DNA from: Macrococcoides animalis
GTDB lineage: Bacteria > Bacillota > Bacilli > Staphylococcales > Staphylococcaceae
Assembly: GCF_047425875.1 (NCBI RefSeq)
Contig: NZ_CP179727.1
Coordinates: forward strand, 1,922,001 to 1,986,000
Reading direction: 5' to 3'
Length of the DNA stretch: 64,000 bases
Position numbers and translations under genes: made by a program. Below the pieces are notes generated by a model. The model searched no databases. It had not been told where the DNA came from and saw only the letters and a program-made list of their open reading frames with translations. Below, in pieces: positions 26,445 to 33,793 of this stretch (positions within the stretch are counted from its first letter, which is position 1; every line of letters begins with the position of its first letter).

Positions 26445-27434
26445 ATGACAGTTACAATATATGATGTCGCGCGTGAAGCAAAAGTTTCTATGGCAACGGT
26501 TTCCCGTGTAGTGAACGGCAACCCTAACGTAAAGCCAGCGACAAGAGACAGAGTCAATGAAGTTATAAAGAAATTAAATTATAGACCTAATGCAGTTGCA
26601 CGAGGTTTAGCAAGTAAGAAAACTACAACAGTTGGAGTTATTATTCCTGATATTTCAAACATTTATTATTCAGAATTAGCTCGAGGATTAGAAGATATTG
26701 CAACAATGTATAAATATCAAACCATTATTTCTAATTCAGATAACGATGCTCATAAAGAGCAAGATATCTTCAATAACTTATTATCTAAGCAAGTCGATGG
26801 TATTATATTCTTAGGAGGAACACTTTCTAAGGAAACGACAGATATCATTAAGACATCTTCAGTACCAGTCGTTGTTTCTGGTACACATGATTTAGATGCA
26901 AGCTTACCAGCAGTGAATATCGATTATGTGAATGCAAGTAAAGAAATCACCGAGAAGTTTATTCAACAAGGTGTGAAGAAATTTGCATTTGTTGGCGGAG
27001 GCTACTCAGAAAAGGCTCAAATAGATATTCTTAAAGGATTAAAAGAAGTATTAGCAGCAAATGGGCTTTCAATTGATGAAGATGCAATTTATATTGGTCA
27101 AGAACAGTATTTGGATGGCGAGAAAGCATATGAAGCTATCAAGGACAAACAACCTGAAGTGATTATGTGTATCAGTGATGAGCAAGCTATTGGTATTGTT
27201 CATGCAGCTCAAGATGATGGTAAGGAGATTCCAAATGACTTACAAGTGATTAGCTTTAATAATACGCGTCTAGTTAAGATGGTACGTCCGAAATTATCAA
27301 GTGTGATGCAGCCGCTATATGATATCGGGGCAGTAGGTATGCGTTTATTAACGAAATACATGAATGAAGAACCCATTGAAGAGTCAAAAGTAACGTTGCC
27401 TTATAGTATTGTTTACCGAGGCACTACAAAATAA
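26445..27434 (+). CDS. ccpA: Catabolite control protein A
   Basis: 329-residue LacI-family master regulator of carbon catabolite control. The N-terminal helix-turn-helix and hinge are textbook (TIYDVAREAKVSMATVSRVVNGNPNVKPATR, then NYRPNAVARGLASKKTTTVGV), followed by a periplasmic-binding-fold core. It binds HPr-Ser46-P and then cre sites. CAGGAGG is spaced 7-8 nt from ATG. A cre-like half site (TGAAAACG) lies in its promoter, but the full match is poor. An exact cre lies upstream of acsA in the same window. Confidence 0.97.
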   Translation: MTVTIYDVAREAKVSMATVSRVVNGNPNVKPATRDRVNEVIKKLNYRPNAVARGLASKKTTTVGVIIPDISNIYYSELARGLEDIATMYKYQTIISNSDNDAHKEQDIFNNLLSKQVDGIIFLGGTLSKETTDIIKTSSVPVVVSGTHDLDASLPAVNIDYVNASKEITEKFIQQGVKKFAFVGGGYSEKAQIDILKGLKEVLAANGLSIDEDAIYIGQEQYLDGEKAYEAIKDKQPEVIMCISDEQAIGIVHAAQDDGKEIPNDLQVISFNNTRLVKMVRPKLSSVMQPLYDIGAVGMRLLTKYMNEEPIEESKVTLPYSIVYRGTTK

Positions 27435-27437
27435 TAG

Positions 27438-27546
27438 AGTGGCAGGAACTGAAGCGTTCTACCACAAGGAAAACCGATCGAAACTATTAAATCTTTGATT
27501 TAAAGTTTTGATCGGTTTTTGTCATAGTGGCAATTTCTGTTCTACC
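27438..27546. repeat. Paired short repeats flanking the ccpA/acuC terminator
   Basis: Two related copies, 27438-27463 and 27526-27546, share AGTGGCA at the start and GTTCTACC at the end and flank the terminator. The first copy can fold on itself (GTGG...CCAC). Meaning unknown. Confidence 0.4.
27470..27520. terminator. Bidirectional terminator between ccpA and acuC
   Basis: AAAACCGATC pairs with GATCGGTTTT. Inner pairing of AAACT / AGTTT and TTAAAT / ATTTAA makes a long stem, with T-runs on the plus strand and TTTTCCTT on the minus. Confidence 0.85.
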
Positions 27547-27592
27547 GTTTAGTCTCTTAATCAGAAGAGGATTAAAACTTTTATTCCATCTT

Positions 27593-28729
27593 TTAGTAAT
27601 GCATAATTACTCTTTTAAGTGTCTGCTCGTTTTTTTCTTCGATATCTAATCTTCTCGGTATCGCTTCATATTTTTCTAAATCAGTATTCCAATTCGTTGG
27701 AATTTTAATTTTTGATTTTGGTTGCCAACGTTCAACCCAATCTTTTGGAATATCACCAGTAAGTGGTTCATTTCCTTCCATTGCATTATAAACTTGTGCC
27801 CAAGCAAGTGGTGCGACTTGAAAAATATTATAACCACCGCCACCAATAGCAATCCACTTACCATCAGTATAGTTCTGTGCACATTGATTAATGATTTGTG
27901 GAATTTGCTGAAATGTTTTATGGGTTACAGATAAATGAGTTAATGGATCTAAATAATGCGCATCGGCACCGTTTTGGCTGAGTATTATGTCAGGGTTAAA
28001 GAATGCGCAAGCTTTTTTTAAGCTTACTTCGAACGTTTGAATGAATGATTCATCTTCAGTATATGCGTCAATGGGTAAGTTCATACAATATAAATAACCA
28101 TCGCCATCCCCTTTTTCATGCACATTCCCTGTGCCTGGAAATAAGTAACGGCCCGTTTCATGAATTGAGTATGTAAATACGTCACTATCGTTATAGAAGG
28201 AGAATTGAACACCATCTCCATGATGGGCATCCGTATCAATATATAAAACACGTTGTTGATATTTTTGTTTAATGTATTCTATTGCAACAGTAGAATCATT
28301 ATAAATGCAGAATCCAGACGCTCGACCACGAAATCCGTGATGTAAACCACCACCAAAGTTACATGCAGTCTTAGTCTGACCTGTCATAACAGCATCAACT
28401 GCAGTAAGTGTTGCACCTACAAGCAAGGCACACTTATTATGCATATCCATGAAATTAGGTGTATCATTTGAATTTAAACCGAATTTCTCACAATCTTCGT
28501 TACTGAGTGAATTATTACTCGCTTTTTTTACAGCTTGTATATATTCTGCTTGATGTCCAAGTAATAGTTCTTCATCAGTTGCAACGCGCGGTTTAATAAT
28601 ATCGGTACTTTTGAGTAAGTGACAAGATTCCAGAAGCGTCTTCGTCAATAATAAGCGCATTTGGTTGAAAGGATGATCGTCACTAAATCGATATTCTAGT
28701 AATGCATCATCATATACAAATATCGTCAT
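27593..28729 (-). CDS. acuC: AcuC, histone deacetylase-family acetyl-CoA synthetase deacetylase
   Basis: 378-residue zinc-dependent class I/II deacetylase fold. Visible: GGGLHHGFRGRASGFCIYND, YIDTDAHHGDGVQ (catalytic His pair and Zn ligands), YSIHETGRYLFPGTG, and IGGGGYNIF. In Bacillus AcuC removes the inhibitory acetyl group from AcsA. It is the last gene of the acuABC operon and its start overlaps the acuB stop (TGA/ATG share nucleotides). Confidence 0.95.
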   Translation of the reverse strand: MTIFVYDDALLEYRFSDDHPFNQMRLLLTKTLLESCHLLKSTDIIKPRVATDEELLLGHQAEYIQAVKKASNNSLSNEDCEKFGLNSNDTPNFMDMHNKCALLVGATLTAVDAVMTGQTKTACNFGGGLHHGFRGRASGFCIYNDSTVAIEYIKQKYQQRVLYIDTDAHHGDGVQFSFYNDSDVFTYSIHETGRYLFPGTGNVHEKGDGDGYLYCMNLPIDAYTEDESFIQTFEVSLKKACAFFNPDIILSQNGADAHYLDPLTHLSVTHKTFQQIPQIINQCAQNYTDGKWIAIGGGGYNIFQVAPLAWAQVYNAMEGNEPLTGDIPKDWVERWQPKSKIKIPTNWNTDLEKYEAIPRRLDIEEKNEQTLKRVIMHY

Positions 28730-29364
28730 AGGCTATTTTCCATAGGATTATAGACTTCGAAATCTTTTGCAACAAGTTCTTTTATTACTTGTTGCGGATG
28801 CATCGAAAGCATTCTTAAACTGACGATTTTTTTACCTGGATTATTCTTATCACGAAATACAAGAATACCTTCTATCCCAATTTTGAATCGATGAAATACT
28901 TCTGTTATTTCATGAATATTACCAGGAATATCAGGAATTTGAATTTGAATTGTAGTTCCTGGTGTAGTAACACCTGTTAATTCAATAAAAGTATTTAACA
29001 TATCTTTAGCAGTTACGATACCAACTAATTTACCGCGTTTTACAACTGGTATACTGCCAATGGATTCATGGTAGAAATCAAGTGCAATCTCCTCAACAAA
29101 GTCAAGTGGATGACACGTAATAACATGTTGCTGCATAATTTTTGTGATGGGGACGTTTAATTCTAAATTTGAACGCTCACTTAGGTTTGATGGTAATGCT
29201 TGTTTAACATCACGATCACTAATAATCCCAATTAACTTCATATTGTCGTCTACGATGGGAACATGATGTATATTCTTTTCATTCATTAAATTGATGACTT
29301 CTTCTATTGTACCTGTTGAACTAAAGCTTATACATGGGCTCGTCATAATTCGTTCTACTAACAT
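28726..29364 (-). CDS. acuB: AcuB, tandem CBS plus ACT-like domain protein
   Basis: 212 residues: two CBS domains (IMTSPCISFSSTGTIEEV...VDDNMKLIGIISDRDV and IMQQHVITCHPLDFVEE...GKLVGIVTAKDML), then an ACT-like C-terminal region from about residue 135. CBS pairs bind adenine nucleotides and ACT domains bind small effectors, so AcuB probably senses energy or metabolite state for the AcsA acetylation cycle. Its biochemical role is not settled even in Bacillus. AGGAGG is 5 nt before the ATG. It is the middle gene of acuABC. Confidence 0.93.
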   Translation of the reverse strand: MLVERIMTSPCISFSSTGTIEEVINLMNEKNIHHVPIVDDNMKLIGIISDRDVKQALPSNLSERSNLELNVPITKIMQQHVITCHPLDFVEEIALDFYHESIGSIPVVKRGKLVGIVTAKDMLNTFIELTGVTTPGTTIQIQIPDIPGNIHEITEVFHRFKIGIEGILVFRDKNNPGKKIVSLRMLSMHPQQVIKELVAKDFEVYNPMENSL

Positions 29365-29373
29365 GTTAACCTC

Positions 29374-30006
29374 CTATAAAAAAAACCTATTTTGAAATCT
29401 TAAATTATCAAATGCTTGTATTTGATCATTATTAATTCTTTTTCCAATTCTAGCCATTAATGAATTCGCAGGGTGACTCGTGATTTCTGGATCATTTGTA
29501 GAATATACTTTCATGCCACAACTAGACATCATACGTTGCATAATATCTTTATACTGGAAGACATCAAGACCGCTATTCTTTAAATCCCAGTGCCAATAAT
29601 ATTCTGTCGTAATTACAATAAAATCTTCCATCGCATCATCCATCATGGCCACACGTAACATTTCACTACCTAAGCCTAATGAACGATAATCTTTACTAAT
29701 TTCAATCGCACCGAGTTCTAATATGAATTCTAAATTACCATGAGACCACCTTTCCATTGGATCTGGATAGAGATAAGTTGTATAACCGATAATATTGATC
29801 CCATCACGACATATAATAATACGACCTTCTTCTAAATCGGCAATTTCTATAATCGCTTCAAATTGCTCATCTGGACGTCTAAAAGCAACAAGTCCTTTAT
29901 CAAATGTGTATTTTTGAAGTGTTTTGCCGTTAACAGGTCCTTCTATGATGAACGTTTGTTCATTGGTTTCATAGACAATTTTGTTGTAAGTTTTGATATG
30001 ATTCAT
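29374..30006 (-). CDS. acuA: AcuA, GNAT protein acetyltransferase
   Basis: 210-residue GNAT enzyme. The acetyl-CoA-binding region is LGAIEISKDYRSLGLGSEMLRVAM (residues ~98-121). In Bacillus AcuA acetylates a lysine in the C-terminal domain of AcsA and switches it off. AAGGAGG is 5-6 nt before the ATG. First gene of acuABC, divergent from acsA across a 144-nt promoter region that contains a cre site, so enzyme and modifier can be controlled together. Confidence 0.95.
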   Translation of the reverse strand: MNHIKTYNKIVYETNEQTFIIEGPVNGKTLQKYTFDKGLVAFRRPDEQFEAIIEIADLEEGRIIICRDGINIIGYTTYLYPDPMERWSHGNLEFILELGAIEISKDYRSLGLGSEMLRVAMMDDAMEDFIVITTEYYWHWDLKNSGLDVFQYKDIMQRMMSSCGMKVYSTNDPEITSHPANSLMARIGKRINNDQIQAFDNLRFQNRFFL

Positions 30007-30078
30007 GCATCCTCCTTGTGTATTCTTGATAATTTATTAGCATTTTTATAAAAGTATGTATAAAAATTATCATATTTT

Positions 30079-30108
30079 TTGAATTATCAGTTAATTTTAT
30101 TATATAAT
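30079..30108 (+). promoter_or_regulatory. SigA promoter of acsA
   Basis: TTGAAT at 30079-30084, 18-nt spacer, TATAAT at 30103-30108. The downstream cre at 30122-30137 starts near the expected +1 to +10. Confidence 0.75.
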
Positions 30109-30121
30109 AAGTTAGGGAATA

Positions 30122-30137
30122 ATGAAAACGTTTACAA
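30122..30137 (+). promoter_or_regulatory. cre site (CcpA operator) of acsA
   Basis: ATGAAAACGTTTACAA fits the cre consensus WTGNNARCGNWWWCAW at every defined position. It lies 14-29 nt downstream of the -10, a position where bound CcpA blocks transcription. acsA is a known CcpA-repressed gene in Bacillus. Confidence 0.9.
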
Positions 30138-30150
30138 GGGGGATTTTTTT

Positions 30151-31863
30151 ATGAAAACAGAAATTTTTAAAGCAACTCAAGGTCACCATAACATGAAAGA
30201 CTATGACAGTACTTATCAAAACTTTGATTGGAAAGACATTGAACAACATTTCTCATGGGCAACGACTGGAAAAGTAAATATGGCTTACGAATGTATAGAT
30301 AAGCATGTTGAAGAAGGTCATGGTGAAAAGGTTGCATTATTATATAAAGATGCAAACCGTAATGAGAGATATACATATAAAGATATGGTGGAGAATTCTA
30401 ATAAAGCGGCTAATGTATTAGTTCAAGAAGCGGGTGTCAAAAAGGGAGATCGCGTATTCATCTTTATGCCACGCTCTCCAGAATTATATTTTGCGTTACT
30501 GGGTACATTAAAAATTGGTGCAATCGTAGGACCATTATTTGAAGCATTTATGGAGAAAGCAGTAAAGGATCGTTTAGAAAATAGTGAAGCAAGCGTAATT
30601 ATTACGACGAATAGTTTACTCGGACGTATTCCGCAAGATGAATTGCCAAACTTACAACACATCGTTGTGATTGATGATACTGTTGATGATCAGTACATAG
30701 ATTTCAATCAACATTTCGAAAATGCGTCTATCGACTTTGAAACGGAATGGTTAACACGTGATGACGGATTAATTTTGCATTATACATCAGGTTCAACTGG
30801 CCAACCTAAAGGAGTATTACATGTACAAAATGCTATGATACAGCATTATATTTCAGGTCATTACGTACTCGATTTAAAAGATGATGATGTTTATTGGTGT
30901 ACCGCTGATCCAGGTTGGGTAACTGGAACAAGTTATGGTATCTTCGCACCTTGGTTAAATCGTGCTACGAATGTTATTGTTGGTGGAAGATTCTCACCTG
31001 AAGGTTGGTATGCAACATTGGAGGAGTTTAAAGTAACAGTTTGGTATTCTGCGCCAACAGCCTTCCGTATGTTAATGGGTGCGGGCGATGAGTTAGTTGA
31101 GAAATACGATTTAACACATTTAAGACATATCTTATCGGTTGGGGAGCCTTTAAATCCTGAAGTTGTGAAGTGGGGAGATAAAGTATTTAACCTTCGTATT
31201 CATGACACTTGGTGGATGACAGAAACAGGGGGTCACATGATTGTTAACTTCCCAGATATGGACATTAAGTCAGGCTCTATGGGTAAACCACTTCCAGGTG
31301 TTCAAGCTGCGATTGTGGATGATTTAGGAAAAGAATTACCACCGAACAGAATGGGTAATTTAGCTATGAAAGCTGGATGGCCATCTATGATGAAGACAAT
31401 TTGGAATAACGAGCCGAAGTATCAATCTTATTTCTTACCTGGTGATTGGTATATTTCTGGAGACAGTGCTTATATGGATGATGATGGCTATTTCTGGTTC
31501 CAAGGTCGTGTTGATGATGTTATTATGACTGCAGGAGAACGTGTTGGCCCATTCGAAGTGGAATCGAAATTAGTAGAGCACCCAGCAGTACAAGAAGCTG
31601 GTGTTATCGGTAAACCCGATCCAATTCGTGGTGAAATCATTAAAGCATTTATAGCTTTACGTGAAGGATATCAAGAAAGTGATGAATTAAAAGAAGAGAT
31701 TCGTGTATTTGTGAAAGAAGGTTTAGCAGCTCATGCTGCTCCACGTGAAATTGAATTTAAAGATAAATTGCCAAAAACACGTTCAGGTAAAATTATGAGA
31801 CGTGTATTAAAAGCATGGGAATTAGATTTGCCAACGGGTGACTTATCGACTATGGAAGATTAA
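30151..31863 (+). CDS. acsA: Acetyl-CoA synthetase (AMP-forming)
   Basis: 570-residue acyl-adenylate enzyme that activates acetate with ATP to acetyl-CoA for growth on overflow acetate. P-loop-like YTSGSTGQPKGV, YSAPTAFRML, DTWWMTETGG, SGDSAYMDDDGYFWFQGR (hinge) and the C-terminal KTRSGKIMRR, whose lysine (about K547) corresponds to the residue acetylated by AcuA. Start is ATG 30151, with AAGGGGG upstream; the earlier in-frame ATG at 30079 overlaps the promoter and cre and is rejected. Divergent from acuABC. Confidence 0.97.
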   Translation: MKTEIFKATQGHHNMKDYDSTYQNFDWKDIEQHFSWATTGKVNMAYECIDKHVEEGHGEKVALLYKDANRNERYTYKDMVENSNKAANVLVQEAGVKKGDRVFIFMPRSPELYFALLGTLKIGAIVGPLFEAFMEKAVKDRLENSEASVIITTNSLLGRIPQDELPNLQHIVVIDDTVDDQYIDFNQHFENASIDFETEWLTRDDGLILHYTSGSTGQPKGVLHVQNAMIQHYISGHYVLDLKDDDVYWCTADPGWVTGTSYGIFAPWLNRATNVIVGGRFSPEGWYATLEEFKVTVWYSAPTAFRMLMGAGDELVEKYDLTHLRHILSVGEPLNPEVVKWGDKVFNLRIHDTWWMTETGGHMIVNFPDMDIKSGSMGKPLPGVQAAIVDDLGKELPPNRMGNLAMKAGWPSMMKTIWNNEPKYQSYFLPGDWYISGDSAYMDDDGYFWFQGRVDDVIMTAGERVGPFEVESKLVEHPAVQEAGVIGKPDPIRGEIIKAFIALREGYQESDELKEEIRVFVKEGLAAHAAPREIEFKDKLPKTRSGKIMRRVLKAWELDLPTGDLSTMED

Positions 31864-31906
31864 AATGTAAATTGTACTTAAAAAATATGTGTAATTATTC
31901 GACATC

Positions 31907-31922
31907 TTGAAAGCGTTATCTT
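31907..31922 (+). promoter_or_regulatory. cre-like site upstream of fhs
   Basis: TTGAAAGCGTTATCTT matches the cre consensus except at one fixed position (T for the final A of CA). It lies 45 nt upstream of the fhs start, in the acsA-fhs spacer. Confidence 0.5.
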
Positions 31923-31967
31923 ATTATTAAATAGTAAAGACACTTTTTAGATTAGGAGAATGTTAAA

Positions 31968-33635
31968 ATGACTAAATATTTATCAGATTTAGAAATCGCT
32001 AATCAAGCGACAGTTCGACCTATTATTGAAATTGCTGAAGAGGCAGGAATTCCAGCAGATGCAGTTGAACCTTATGGCCATTTTAAAGCTAAAATTGATA
32101 CTGCGAAAGTGACAACAAATAAAGAAGGTAAAGTTGTACTTGTAACTGCAATGAGCCCGACGCCAGCAGGTGAAGGTAAATCGACAGTAACGGTTGGTAT
32201 TTCTGATGCATTCAAAGAATTAGGGAAAAGTGTAATGGTTGCATTACGTGAACCAAGTTTAGGACCTGTATTTGGTATGAAAGGTGGGGCTACTGGTGGT
32301 GGTCATGCACAAGTATTACCAATGGAAGAAATTAATTTGCACTTCAATGGTGATTTACATGCAATCACGACAGCGAATAACGCATTAGCAGCTTTCATTG
32401 ATAATCACATTTATCAAGGTAATCAATTAAATATCGACCCTCGTCGTGTTGAATGGAAACGCGTCATTGACATGAACGATCGTACTTTACGTCAAGTTGT
32501 TGTTGGACTTGGGGGACCTTTCAAAGGGGTGCCACGTGAAGATGGATTTGATATTACAGTTGCTTCTGAAATCATGGCAGTATTCTGTTTATCAAATAAC
32601 ATTACCGACTTAAAAGAGAACTTAGGTAATATGACAATTGGATACACTTATGATCGTAAACCAGTTACTGTTAAAGAATTAGGTGTCGAAGGTGCTTTAA
32701 CGTTAATCCTAAAAGATGCATTAAAACCAAACTTAGTTCAAACGATTGAAGGAACACCAGCGTTAATCCACGGAGGACCATTTGCCAATATCGCACACGG
32801 ATGTAACTCAATAATCGCAACGAAGACTGCGCGTAAATTAGCTGATATCGTTGTAACTGAGTCTGGATTTGGTTCTGACTTAGGTGCTGAGAAATTCATG
32901 GATATTAAAGCACGTAAGGCTGAAATTAAACCGGATGCAATTGTAGTAGTTGCAACAATTCGAGCTTTAAAAATGCATGGTGGCGTAGCGAAAACTGACT
33001 TAGCGAATGAAAACGTTGAAGCTTTAAAATCTGGTATTCAAAACTTAGAAAAACATATCGAAAATTTAAAATTATTTGGTGTTGAACCAGTGATTGCTTT
33101 AAACAACTTCGTTACAGATACAGATGCTGAACGTGAGTTTGTTCAAAACTGGGCAAAAGAGCGTGGTGTTAAATTAGCATTAACTGAAGTTTGGGAACAT
33201 GGTGGAAAAGGCGGCGTTGAGCTTGCTAAATTAGTACTTGAAGTATTAGAAACTGAGCAAAACTTCAAACCTTTATATGACTTATCTTTACCAGTAGAAG
33301 AAAAAATCCGTACAATCGTACAAAAAATCTACGGTGCTGATGATGTTGTATTTGCTGATAAAGCACGTAAACAATTAAAAACAATTGCTGATAATGGATG
33401 GAATGAGTACCCAGTATGTATGGCGAAAACACAATATTCATTCTCAGATGATCCAACGAAATTAGGACGTCCATCAGGATTTACTGTTACGATTCGTGAA
33501 TTAATCCCTAAAACAGGTGCAGGATTCATTGTAGCGTTAACAGGAGACATTATGACAATGCCAGGTTTACCTAAAGAACCTGCAGCGTTGAAAATGGATG
33601 TAGATGCAGACGGTAATGCAGTAGGATTATTCTAA
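31968..33635 (+). CDS. fhs: Formate--tetrahydrofolate ligase
   Basis: 555 residues. ATP-binding SPTPAGEGKSTVTVG (residues ~62-76), LREPSLGPVFGMKGGATGGGHAQV, and FNGDLHAITTANNALAAFIDNHI are family hallmarks. It makes 10-formyl-THF from formate and ATP, feeding purine and fMet synthesis. TTAGGAG is about 8-10 nt before ATG. Monocistronic between acsA and a very strong terminator, with a possible CcpA site in its promoter region. Confidence 0.97.
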   Translation: MTKYLSDLEIANQATVRPIIEIAEEAGIPADAVEPYGHFKAKIDTAKVTTNKEGKVVLVTAMSPTPAGEGKSTVTVGISDAFKELGKSVMVALREPSLGPVFGMKGGATGGGHAQVLPMEEINLHFNGDLHAITTANNALAAFIDNHIYQGNQLNIDPRRVEWKRVIDMNDRTLRQVVVGLGGPFKGVPREDGFDITVASEIMAVFCLSNNITDLKENLGNMTIGYTYDRKPVTVKELGVEGALTLILKDALKPNLVQTIEGTPALIHGGPFANIAHGCNSIIATKTARKLADIVVTESGFGSDLGAEKFMDIKARKAEIKPDAIVVVATIRALKMHGGVAKTDLANENVEALKSGIQNLEKHIENLKLFGVEPVIALNNFVTDTDAEREFVQNWAKERGVKLALTEVWEHGGKGGVELAKLVLEVLETEQNFKPLYDLSLPVEEKIRTIVQKIYGADDVVFADKARKQLKTIADNGWNEYPVCMAKTQYSFSDDPTKLGRPSGFTVTIRELIPKTGAGFIVALTGDIMTMPGLPKEPAALKMDVDADGNAVGLF

Positions 33636-33661
33636 TATTAATGAAAAGATATTTTTATTTT

Positions 33662-33705
33662 AAAACCAGCAGTTCGAATTTTAATTCGAACTGCTGGTTT
33701 TTTTA
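33662..33705 (+). terminator. Terminator after fhs
   Basis: Arms AAACCAGCAGTTCGAATT and AATTCGAACTGCTGGTTT pair almost perfectly, followed by seven T. Confidence 0.95.
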
Positions 33706-33752
33706 TCTAAAATTTAAAGTGTAATATTTTTGTATCAAATAGTATTAGTATC

Positions 33753-33791
33753 AAAAAACTCTAGCTAAATTTTACTTAGCTAGAGTTTTTT
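33753..33791. terminator. Terminator of the PBP gene (bidirectional)
   Basis: AAAACTCTAGCTAA pairs with TTAGCTAGAGTTTT (via a short loop), with A-run and T-run flanks. It lies just past the stop of the minus-strand PBP gene. Confidence 0.9.
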
Positions 33792-33793
33792 GA

